Shown here piece by piece: positions 31,827 through 42,091 of a DNA stretch of 64,000 bases. Position 1 is the first letter of the stretch; each line of letters starts with the position of its first letter. Under the pieces are notes generated by a model. It searched no databases. It saw nothing but the letters and a program-made list of their open reading frames with translations, and was not told where the DNA came from. The translations under genes were made by a program, and so were the position numbers. The DNA comes from Trichobilharzia szidati (lineage: Eukaryota > Platyhelminthes > Trematoda > Strigeidida > Schistosomatidae), in contig OX235271.1 of the NCBI GenBank assembly GCA_944472155.2, positions 26,668,977-26,732,976 on the forward strand, read 5' to 3'.

Positions 31827-31910
31827 TTCGCCGAGAACAGTCTCTTCGCTGAATGTCTTCTCTTTTTCATATGACCCAATGGGGATTTTCAATCTACTCA
31901 AACGTTGCAA
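30900..31910 (-). CDS. PLE thumb + GIY-YIG endonuclease frame with an acquired N-terminus
   Basis: 336 codons with an ATG. The first ~28 residues (MQRLSRLKIPIGS...) come from antisense reading of the neighbouring PLE's 5' region. From IIVNNEEN onwards it is PLE: thumb (TISFLDVQLTRREQDG), linker, and GIY-YIG nuclease (FTCSCGARYVGRTQRSLSKR, ITEHLPTW) ending SLHLQWT. The RT palm is missing, so it could at most be a nuclease-like protein. Whether it is transcribed is unknown. Confidence 0.6.
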   Translation of the reverse strand: MQRLSRLKIPIGSYEKEKTFSEETVLGEFIIVNNEENLDDILKSFNNCHPAIQFTMEKESNPTISFLDVQLTRREQDGTLKRSIHRKSAWNGKLGNFHSWVPLYTKRNLICSLSYRVRRICTPDTIEDELDNLKRILVENCYPERFIAKSMNPRPEKPPILSVKKKLLYMNLQFNGDLSAETLKNRLSRSLKKTFFAAELRLTFSTKPMIHVNVKDKLPLLASSMCIYQFTCSCGARYVGRTQRSLSKRITEHLPTWFYKGENRCPRSSILEHLIESGHQATPQTNFKVVYRVRSSLPKGVRTRLLQTAEAMAIHLLSPELCIQKKFVQSLHLQWT

Positions 31911-31936
31911 GGACCCAGTGACGGTGAAGGAGCTGG

Positions 31937-32344
31937 ATGGTTTCCTGCGTTACGGTAGCGAAGACAAAGATTGATTTCTTAAGAGATTGTATAGATCGAC
32001 ATGAGTATCCAAAGATGTATTGGAAGTTACTCAGACGCAACCACATCCAATCGAATACCAGAACACTCAGACGACACACACGAAACAACATCGACTCCAT
32101 TCAATCACGCGTCCCCGAGCTAGAGCGAAACGTCTACTCAAGAACTCATGTAGTCGAAGACTTAGGCCAAGAATTACGCCATTCCTTCGAAGAATATGTA
32201 CAACAAGTCACTCAGAAAGAATGTAACAAGACTAAAGCAGATCTTCTCAAAAGCCTACAATTAACACCGAATCTCCGTTCTCAAGCAATCCAGAAAAGTA
32301 CGTATTCAATCTTTCAGACATCACACTGTCTAATACTCAACTAG
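31937..32344 (+). pseudogene. PLE N-terminal domain (before frameshift)
   Basis: Encodes the PLE N-terminal region (KIDFLRDCIDRHEYPKMYWK, then a helical segment SFEEYVQQVTQKE). Homology to the PLE at 53.5 kb leaves this frame near 32280 and continues one frame over (EKYVFNLSD), so a one-base change is implied. The exact initiation codon is uncertain; open frame extends upstream. Confidence 0.6.
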
Positions 32345-34284
32345 AGGCACTATCTCTAGGTCCAAAATTCTGCGTAAAACCACCAAATATTGACAAGCTA
32401 CAATGCCAGGTTCAGTTCGAAAATCTAATAAACCAAACTTACGATCTCACACCTACATCAGACGAAAACCTACAACAATTCAAAGCGTCAATCCTCGACT
32501 GCTGTCACAAGTTTATAAATACCAAACACAACGGAAGGTCCATCTTGACGAAGAGGCACCATGAGGAGCTGAAAGAACTTATGAAAAACGAAGAGATTAT
32601 GATATTACGTCCTGATAAAGGCGGAGGAATCGTAATCATGAATCGCAAGGACTATATCAGTAAAATGCTGACTATACTATCCGATGAATGCAAATTCACA
32701 AAACCGATCAACGAGAAAAACATGACTGAACGGGCCGAACAAAAGCTAACGAACACCCTCCGTAAGTTGAAGACTGAATCCTTCATCAGCAACGAAATGT
32801 TCGAATCCCTTAGACCATCTGGCTGAAATATACCACGACTTTACGGACTCCCGAAAGTACACAAGAAGGGTATCCCCCTTCGACCGATCCTCGACATGAC
32901 CAATTCACCCTATCACTGCACAGCTCAATGGTTAGCAGATCTACTTGAACCAATCAGAAAACGAATTTCCTGCCACACAGTTCGAGATTCATTCGACTTT
33001 ATCGACTCAATCGAAAATATCAACGTATCCAACAAGACAATGATTTCATTAGATGTCACATCACTATTCACAAACGTTCCACTGACTGAAACAATATGCT
33101 ATATATGCGAACTTATTCACTCCAAAGGAATAAACATCGGTATACCCACCGAGCATCTTAAAGAACTCCTACTGAGGTGTACCCTGAATGTTCAATTCTC
33201 TTTCAACAACGAAATATATCGCCAAAAGGATGGTATAGCTATGGGCTCCCCACTAGGCCCTTTGCTTGTAGATCACTTCATGGCAAAACTCCAAAACACA
33301 TGCCTGAAGAAAATCATCAATACCTTCGAAATCTATAAAAGATACGTCGACGACACCTTCATTATCGTCAACAACGAAGAAAATCTAGACGACATCTTGA
33401 AGTCGTTTAACAACTGCCACCCTGCAATTCAGTTCACGATGGAGAAAGAGTCCAACCCCACAATATCTTTTCTTGACGTCCAACTAACGAGAAGAGAACA
33501 GGATGGAACACTGAAAAGATCTATCCACAGAAAATCGGCGTGGAACGGAAAGCTTGGTAACTTTCACAGTTGGGTACCACTATACACCAAACGAAACCTG
33601 ATCTGTTCACTCAGCTACAGAGTTCGCAGAATTTGCACACCGGACACCATAGAAGATGAACTGGACAACCTCAAGAGAATCCTCGTCGAGAATTGCTATC
33701 CAGAAAGATTTATTGCAAAATCCATGAACCCTAGACCAGAAAAGCCGCCCATACTTAGCGTCAAGAAAAAACTACTCTACATGAATCTTCAATTCAATGG
33801 AGATTTATCTGCGGAAACACTAAAAAATCGACTGTCGCGCTCACTTAAGAAGACCTTCTTCGCAGCTGAACTACGACTAACCTTCTCCACAAAACCTATG
33901 ATTCATGTGAACGTGAAGGATAAGCTACCGCTGCTGGCCTCATCAATGTGCATTTATCAATTCACCTGCTCGTGTGGAGCCAGGTATGTCGGCCGTACCC
34001 AGCGCTCGCTTTCCAAACGTATCACCGAGCACTTACCAACATGGTTTTACAAAGGAGAAAATCGATGCCCCCGCAGTTCCATCTTAGAACATCTGATAGA
34101 ATCCGGACACCAAGCTACACCGCAAACAAACTTCAAAGTCGTCTACAGAGTAAGAAGTAGTCTCCCTAAAGGTGTACGAACCAGACTTCTTCAAACTGCA
34201 GAAGCAATGGCGATTCACTTGCTAAGTCCTGAACTCTGCATACAGAAGAAGTTCGTTCAATCACTACACTTGCAATGGACGTAA
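32280..34284 (+). pseudogene. PLE reverse transcriptase + GIY-YIG endonuclease, one internal stop
   Basis: One frame from about 32280 to 34284 except a TGA at 32824-32826. RT motifs: LRPDKGGGIVIMNRKDY, IPRLYGLPKVHKKGIPLRPI, SLDVTSLFTNVPLTE, DGIAMGSPLGPLL and YKRYVDDTF with intact catalytic YVDD. The thumb follows (SFLDVQLTRREQDG), then GIY-YIG (CIYQFTCSCGARYVGRT, with RITEH downstream). PLE proteins prime reverse transcription at nicked target DNA. With a single stop and the upstream frameshift the copy is inactive but young-looking. Confidence 0.85.
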
Positions 34285-34778
34285 TCTATCTTATTAGCCG
34301 ACATGTAAATTCTACCTAATCTTTTCTTCTGTCTCTTCGTTAGTATTATTTTGTCTTCTCAATTGTAACATTTTACATTTTCAACTTTCTTGTTCTCTAC
34401 CCCCACCCGATTCAATTTCTACACCTCACTACCACTGTTACTGACTTGAGCAACGCTCAGTTTCTAGTCATTCATGTTACGTCATCCAACTTATTCACTC
34501 AATTTCACTTCTACTTAATCTCTACCTGTAATTACCTCTGTTGCTATCCCGACCTAAGTTGTAACATTTTAGCCAATTATATTACGTCATCTAGCTTTCT
34601 AACTCAATCTTACTTTAGTTGCTGTCTGATTAACTTTGTCTCTATACTACATCATTCTTGTATCAACTAATCAATTATCTAAACTTGACAAGCCTCATGT
34701 ACACACACACACAAATATTTATATATAAATGCGATTGTACAGCTATGTGAATGAATTCGCCGAAAAGAGTCTCTTCGC

Positions 34779-37400
34779 AGAAAGATAAAACTCAGGGTCG
34801 GCAATCTATACGTTGAATTCTGATTTGTGAGCAGTAATGCACCCTCCAAATTTGGTGGTGGTGGTGTAGGACCTCAACAAAATAATCATTTTTGTTGTAA
34901 CATATAATGAAGTTTGCTGGAAATTTCCTCTTATAAAGACAGCTACTGACAAGGAACTCAACCCTGAATTCCTATTATTTGCGAAGATGCTCCTAACCGA
35001 TAACTACTATGACTGTTTCTTGACTGTAATTCCAAAACAGCAGTTCCTAAAGAAAGAAGTTGCATTGTTTGGCAATTAAAATCAAGATAATTACAAGCCT
35101 GTAAACAAATGTTTACAATAAATGTATTGTACTTTTATTCGTATTCTTTTGTCTTCTTCCAACTTGTACACGATTGAAGGCAATGGATAAATGCACACAC
35201 GACCTTATGGAGAGGCTGAGCACTTCAAGGTCGCTTATGCATATTGTGATTGGTGGATTTTCCCTTGCGTAAACACTGCGGCTAATACGTAGCAGACGTT
35301 ACTGAGGCGGGCTTTGAAATGATAATAATAAAAATCGCATAAACATTATATTTTTCAGCTTAATGGGACAAGTTAACACATGTAAAAATTTACAGATGTG
35401 GCATGCATTGGATCCATTATCAAAAAGAATATTATTCTGTAACTAAATCAAAGAGGTATGAAGTTTGAGGATTTAGTCTTTTTTCAGCTGGTTGTAACGG
35501 ACGGGTAGGAGAGGCAGTCGTGTAATATTTACATTTTGCGGAAGACAAACTGTGAAAGATTAATCGGAAGTTCTATAATTCTGCAAATGTGTAATAGAAT
35601 ATATGTACTAATCTTACCGATTCTACTATTGTTCCCTCCCTTGTCCACATATTCATTTTGGCTAAGATCGGGAATTGTTCACCTGAGGTAAGATTAATTC
35701 ACCTGATATGTATACATCTCTAGATATTTCTCAGTGCGGCCGGAGGTGATCGAAGGAATACAATCTCGATCATTGCATGGAAAGATCATATACGGTGTCT
35801 TCTGAAGGATCGGGTGGTGCCGGAAGCTGTAAAGACGGGTCGTGTCACTATCATGTGAGGGGAACTGATCCCCATATTGTGGATGAAACGATTAGTGGAC
35901 TTTAATTTGACTATAATGTAGCCATAAAAATCTACAACTGTGATATCTTTCACTGAATTGTTATAAACCCTTTTTAATGTGAAAATGTACTGCTTGACTG
36001 TTGTTCTTTTGTAAATATATGCATTTATGTGGACTACTTGTATCTCTCTTATTTATCATTTCGAGGACATTGCATAGTAAACGAAATTGACAGGCAATGT
36101 AGTAATACTTGTAGGAAGTGCGTCATAGTCGTAAGCCGTTATTATTTCATCAGTGCGGCATCAATCCTCGCATGAAATGTTTCAGTTACATTTAACCCGG
36201 TTGCGCATAGTATAAGTATGCATTAGTGTTAAGAAGAAAAGAGCATCAACCATGTGTTTGTATTGTAATAACGATATATTGTAACCATTTTGTAAAGTAC
36301 TGTCAAAGTTGTAGGCCGTTATTAGTCCTTATGTGCGTGAAAAGGTTAAGTTTTACTAAATCCGACTGCGTAAAAGATTGCCTTTCATCAGGACTACCGA
36401 AAAATTATACGTTGAGCTTATGTTTGTTATGCGATCACCACATATGTATAATACCATATGTAGGACGACCAGATACACCGAAAAAACGTATTATAGGCAT
36501 ATCCTATTAAAGATAATTATCCTAGTTTTCTTATACTGCGCAAAATATCATTCTTTCGAATTAAACATTACGCATTCCAAAAATAGCTATATCACTATTC
36601 CGTCGACAAGCAAACCGAAGTAGTAGTACAAGCATACCGTCAAAACTTTTAAGAAATATTTATTTTAATGAACGATTTCATAACATCACAACGATTCCAA
36701 CGTTAACACAAAAATTCTTCAATTGTACTTCATCAAAGCTTCCAAATCAAGTGAACCATTACAACTGTAACCTGAAAACCAACAACAGTGATACTTCTGT
36801 CAGCAAATAATTACCAATACAAAATTGTAAAAATGCAAAGCATATCTTAGTAAAAATTTTGTTTCTTCTGTGTTATGTTCCGAAAAAATCAACCAACACT
36901 CTTTTATAGCTGTAAACTCTTCTGACAGTTATCAAGTCTTCCGAACTCAGAGATTCAAAACACAACTTCAGAATTTCGCAAAATATACTTCATTTTCTAA
37001 TTTATTTCGCTTTTCTGAACGTAATCAACAATTTACACAGAATCTTAACATTCCACATGCAAAGAAATAACGAAATTCCATGAGAGATACATGCTCACAC
37101 ATACGGCTGAAAAACGTCTACTTTCCACCATTTTTCCAAGTTTTTTCGCTAAAATATGGTATTTATAATGTATTTCAGTTAAAAAACCCTGAAAACAACG
37201 TAGAACAACCCAAACAAAACATCGCGATAACACATAACGACGCCCCGTGTGTGCCTTTATCCATTGGCACGACTGAACTGTTCGCTCCTTCGAGTTACCC
37301 GCCGAGGGCTACCAGTTCCAATAAACAAACGTTCAGTGTTCGCGTTCATTTACAACTTCCTTACTAAGTAGTAATAATTGCATTTATTCTGAACTGTTTT
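34779..37400. other. 2.6-kb stretch without recognised genes
   Basis: Several small open frames (36226-36623, 36870-37070, 37080-37367) show no family signature. Two diverged direct repeats around GTCATAGTCGTAAGCCGTTA (36122-36218) and GTCAAAGTTGTAGGCCGTTA (36299-36378) are spaced about 180 bp apart. Nothing else could be assigned. Confidence 0.35.
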
Positions 37401-37405
37401 GGAAC

Positions 37406-38014
37406 ATGAGAGACTCAAGTTTAGAGGCATCAACCTTCATTCATTCTCAGTGGTCAACTTCAAATAATGTATGTTTTTCTTCCTCTGGTGGCTTTATTGA
37501 TTGTATTACAGTCGGATGTCGTCCGAAACACTTATCCAAGTTTAAATACGCCTGCATCTCAAACATTTATGTTACTCCTGACTGTTCTGCCTCGGATCTA
37601 TCTTATTTTGCCGATGAATTCACAGCATTCGCTGTTACACATCTTGAAAACTCTTTATCAGTTGTCACTGGAGATTTCAATACCTGTGACTGCTCTTTTC
37701 TTGAATCATTAGGTCATGTCAATATTGTCAAATTTCCAACTCGACTTGATAAAACGCTGGATCTAGTATTTACTAATGATGCGGAAATATATGAAGCACG
37801 CAGACGTGCTCCTATAATGAACTCTGGTCATTGTATTATTCGGATATTACCCAAGATATATAGCAAATATCACTCTAGTATCCTCTCGAATCTCTCCAGG
37901 AAAACACAACAAAGATGTTACTCCCAAGAAAACGTGCTCAAACTAAGATGTATGTTAAATGACACAAACTGGGAACTTTTCACTGAACACTGGATGATAC
38001 TATTTCCAATCTGA
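37406..38014 (+). pseudogene. Family-A LINE endonuclease fragment
   Basis: 202 codons: HSQWSTSNNVCFSS, VVTGDFNTCDCSF (catalytic GDFN), FPTRLDKTLDLVFTND and NSGHCIIRILPKIY (the usual SDH is changed to SGH, losing the catalytic Asp). It frameshifts at about 37985, after which homology continues as SNLTDYLKFYLEVCC. Confidence 0.75.
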
Positions 38015-38658
38015 CTGACTATCTTAAATTCTACCTTGAAGTATGCTGTCCAAAACAGATACTTTTCAAAAGAATAGACCGTTTCACTTCCCCTCATCTC
38101 AAAAAGCTTCGAAGGGTAAAAGAGAGACTGTACAAGGCTAAGGATAAAGCTGGTCTTAGGAGGATAAACATCCAAATTAAATCCGAAATCAAGAGGTTAA
38201 ACAATATTTATAATCAAAGAATTTTGTCATGTAAAACTCCTGGGAACATGTGGAAGCTTTTCAAAGAAATTACAGGCTGTGGTAAGCATAGTTCTTGTGC
38301 CCCCTCTATCGATGTAAATACTCTCAATAGATCTTTTATCCGCCCTCCTAATGTACCTTTTAGCTTCAATGTAACAAATAACATGACCAGTGACTTTAAT
38401 AGTTTTGAAACTTCTGATGTTCTTAAATGTTTAAAATCTCTTAAACCTTCTTAGAGTCTAGGTCTTGATGGTATACCTACCATTGTCCTAAGGAAATGTG
38501 CTGATATTTTAAGCAACCCACTTACAAACATTTTTAATACTTCTTTTTCTAATAATGTTGTACCTTCTCTGTGGAAAAATATTAAAATCATCCCTGTACC
38601 CAAGTCAGGCTCTGGTAATAATGCTAAGTTCAGACCTATCGCTATTACCTCTCCTTTT

Positions 38659-39519
38659 TTGAAACTAATGGAGAAATTATTGTTACTAAAACTTGTTCCC
38701 TCCCTAAGTTTCTCAAACGATCCAAAGCAATTTGCTTACAAACAGGGTAGAAGTACTTTGGACGCTGCTGCTGTGTTTCATCACAACATTGTATCCCCCT
38801 TAGACAAAGGGGCCAAGTTTGTCCGTTGTACGTTCCTTGACTATACATCTGCTTTCGACTCAGTACCTAGAGACCTATTGTTAAACAAGCTTAGCCTTAC
38901 ACAAACTGAGCCCTGGGCTATCAACTGGCTACACTCTCACTTCTCTAATAGGATGCAGTACACGGTATATAATGGTGTATCTTCCTCTCCTTTGTTTACT
39001 GAAGCTAAAGTTCCTCAGGGTGCTGTTCTCTTTCTGTTCCTCTTTTCCTTCTTCTTACATGATTTACCTCTTTCAGATGAAATCAACTTCGTCAAATATG
39101 CAGATGACCTGACTGTATCGTTTCCCATTAAGTCTCAGTCAGACTGTTTCAAATTAAATAGCTTCCTGTCGGACATCAGTGAGTGGTCCAAACTAAATGG
39201 TCTCATGCTGAATCCCTTAAAATGCCAGACTATTGACTTCTCCCTTAGGCATAAACGAGATCTACAAACACTAGTAAGTACTCATGAAGTCTGTTGCATT
39301 GAGGGGACTAAAATTGAAACTAAGTCTAATGCAAAACACCTCGGTCTAGTTCTATCTTCCGACCTTACTTGGACATCTCATATCCTAACGATTTCTAAGA
39401 AAGTGTTCTGTCTTACTTACACATTAAGAAACTTAGACATTCTGGAATCGCCCAACCTCTACTTTCACAATTTGTCAACTCTTGTATCTTACCTATTCTA
39501 CTTTACTGCTCCCCGTTAG
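38659..39519 (+). pseudogene. Family-A LINE reverse transcriptase fragment
   Basis: 286 codons with DPKQFAYKQGRSTLDAAAVF, TFLDYTSAFDSVPRDLLL, KVPQGAVLFLFLFSFFLHDL (an S-P to L-F change in the VPQGAVLSP box) and FVKYADDLTVSFP. The frame breaks after about 39400, and the C-terminus (SCILPILLYCSPL-like) continues in another frame to 39775. Confidence 0.75.
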
Positions 39520-39775
39520 TCTTTTCTGGGCTACTGAGAAAGGACTATGCCATCCTGAGAAGGATGTTGAATGTTGTAAGTTGGACTAGTGGTGTAAAAC
39601 TCAGTCAGCTCGTCACTACATTAGTTAAAAGGCATCTGAATACATGCGAAAAATGGTCTAAAACCATACTCTCCGACCCCCAACACCCCCGCTATTCCCA
39701 ACTCTCACCTTGTATCTCATCAAGTAGAACCAGAAATCAGTATAAAATAATATATGCTCGCACAACCAAGTACAG

Positions 39776-40189
39776 CAACTCAACGACCAAATCCCTAAAG
39801 ATTCACTATCTAATTGTGTCTATAAAATAAAATGCTTAGAATGTGATGCGATATACATTGGACAAACATCTCGAGAAATCAAGATCAGAAGAAATGAACA
39901 CCGTAGAGCATCTCTTCGACCACCGAGAAATCCTGTTGAACTACAAAGACTTGAAAAATCATCAGCCATAGGTCTACATGCTATAGAATCAGGCCACAAA
40001 ATTGATTTTGACAATGTTGAAATAATCCAGGAAAACTTTAGAAATCACAAAGAACGCCTAATATCAGAAGCACTTCATATCAAGTGGAATCAAAATTGCC
40101 TGAATAGGAATGATGGACTAAAACAGAATCTGACCTGGTTACAAAACCTCCCTCCCCCCCATCAAGTGACAAAACGAACACGAATGTGA
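39776..40189 (+). pseudogene. PLE GIY-YIG endonuclease fragment
   Basis: 138 codons open to a TGA: LSNCVYKIKCLECDAIYIGQ, TSREIKIRRNEHRRA, SAIGLHAIESGHKIDF and LISEALHIKWN. These are a GIY-YIG nuclease with the intact YIG and the Cys pair typical of PLEs (C-x2-C here). Its start abuts family-A LINE sequence at 39775. Divergent from the other PLEs in the window, so a separate lineage. Confidence 0.75.
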
Positions 40190-40717
40190 TAAGCACTTTC
40201 ATTATGTAAACACACGCTGCTTTTATAATCTTATACACTTATCAAATCTAACAATCTACACATGATGGTTTTGTTATCTTTACCAATTCACCAACTTGAC
40301 AACTAAAAATGCCTCCAAACAGACGAACGATGATCAAGTTAGTAAAATTTATTTCGATACCATAACAGACATACTATTACCTTTGTTATTTGGTTTAGTT
40401 ATCTTCATCGCTATTTTTACTTTCAATATGTCCCTTCAACTTGACCTATGTCTATTTTCTCACCCCCTAACTGTTTGTTATATATATGCTGAGATTTTGT
40501 AAATTCCGGTTTAATAATACTTTGATAAAGCTATTAGCATTAAATAGCGAAACGTCAGTAAAAACAATATCGTTTTGTTTTTCATTCATTGGGAAATACA
40601 AAAACCTTTGTTGTAATGAATATCATGTACCCAATGGCCAAATTTTTTCAAACCGTTAAAAGTGAACTTGGTTTGGACATATATAATTTTAGGCTCTTTT
40701 ATTTCTCTCTTATTTTG
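40190..40717 (+). other. PLE 3' flank with hammerhead-like hairpin
   Basis: Non-coding continuation of the PLE fragment. At 40519-40553 TTTGATAA, a hairpin (GCTATT/AATAGC with AGCATTA loop) and GAAACGTC stand in hammerhead order, but the CUGAUGA core is altered at two positions. Confidence 0.35.
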
Positions 40718-40824
40718 TATTCTATGGTGAACTCCTTCTCAAACATACTTAGCTACCTAAATTATTAACATTGGCTTCCTTTCTTGTACTTTACTATATT
40801 CCTTCTATTGTGTATAATAATAAT
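40718..40824 (+). repeat. 107-bp direct repeat, left copy
   Basis: Matches 44433-44539 over 107 bp with one mismatch (40784 region, TTTCTTG against TTTTTTG). The pair flanks a family-B LINE and is a candidate for an unusually long target-site duplication. Ends in (ATA)n. Confidence 0.8.
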
Positions 40825-42091
40825 AATAAGCTTAGATAACTATACACACTTTCGGTGTGACAGGGAAGGTGGTAAGGGAGGGGGTTGTCTTATGTACTTT
40901 CTGAATGCACTTACTGTATCACAGCTAGAAAGTAGTACACTTAACATGCCTGAGACTTTATGGGTTAACTTACACTTAAATAACGCAATAGTATTAATTG
41001 GATGCACCTACAGAGCACCTGGCACCTCTAGTAATTACGAGACCCAACTTATTAATACTCTAGAACAACTATCCACCCTCCACTACGATCATAAGATCCT
41101 ATGTGGAGACTTTAACTTACCAGAAATCAACTGGGAAATACCCACAGGTCCAACTAAACTTGATAAGTTCTTAGGCACACTGGATATACTTGGCTGGAAG
41201 CAGACTGTCACAACCCCTACAAGAGGTAATAACGTACTAGACTTAATCTTCTGCCACAATATAAGTCCCCTTTCTACCCTAGTAGGTTCTGAGTTTTCAG
41301 GGAGTGACCACAAAACAGTGCTGTGTGCACTGCCACTTCCGTCAAGTAGCAATGCAACTCATACCCCTACTTCACAACAAATAACTTACAGGAACTACAG
41401 TAAGGCAGACTGGACTCTGGTAAAATCAATGCTAAGATCCTCAGAATGGAGTGAGTACTTCTATACTGATAGCCTCTCGAAAGCTCTAGACATCTTTTAC
41501 TATAACTCCAACACATGCTTAGATGCTGTCATCCCACTTCAAACATTAAAGTTTTCCCCACATAGAAAGACATTCATAAAGCCAAAGGATCGTAGGAAAC
41601 TGAAAAGACTGTCAACAAGTTACTTCAGGCGACACGACTTTAGTACACTAGGATCAATACTTAGTACTCTTAGCTCCATCTCGCAAGCTCATAACTTGCG
41701 TATGAGAAATGAAGAATGCACCGCACTAGCCAGCACCACCAGAGTAGGTGCTCCCACAGAAATGCTAAAGAAACGAATGAATCTCCAAAGCCATAAAATT
41801 TCTCTCCTTATAAACAAGGGCAAACTATACAGCAAACATGCAGACATGTGTGAACTGTTTAATGAGACGTTTGCAGCTAACTACCTTAAGCCTACAAGTC
41901 CACTTCTCGGTCTACAATCTAAAATAGAACTCCCTTCATCTTCAACGCTGAAACAAATCACTACAGTTCATTTCACTTACTCTAATATTAACCAAGCCGT
42001 TAATACTCTTAAAAGCTCTAGTAGTGCCGGTTTTGACGGTATACCATCGTATCTTTATAAACACGGTGGTTCTGACATTTCCGTTTTATAA
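40784..42091 (+). pseudogene. Family-B LINE endonuclease and linker, up to a nonsense codon
   Basis: The first ~16 codons derive from flanking repeat sequence; LINE homology starts at LDNYTHFRCDREGGKGGGC. EN motifs present: CGDFNLPEINW, NNVLDLIFC and SGSDHKTVL. The N-terminal EN part with the catalytic Glu is lost to 5' truncation. The linker and RT-0 (SAGFDGIPSYLYKHGG) follow, ending at TAA 42089-42091, where the related element has an ILLK sequence. Confidence 0.8.

Larger units (their letters stand above)
31827..34778 (+). mobile_element. Penelope-like element, nearly full length
   Basis: About 2.95 kb. It starts with GAATTCGCCGAGAACAGTCT at 31825-31844, whose relative GAATTCGCCGAAAAGAGTCT lies at 34754-34773 at the 3' end, i.e. 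terminal repeats in direct orientation as PLE pseudo-LTRs show. The coding region runs 31937-34284, with one frameshift near 32280 and one stop at 32824-32826. Confidence 0.85.
37406..39775 (+). mobile_element. Family-A LINE (CR1/Jockey-like), 5'- and 3'-truncated, decayed
   Basis: Contains the endonuclease C-terminal two thirds (37406-38014), a linker, and the RT (38460-39519), in at least three frames with an internal stop near 38452. Protein is collinear with the minus-strand A element at 44.5-53.2 kb. It loses its last ~25 codons and UTR where a PLE fragment begins at 39776. Confidence 0.8.
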
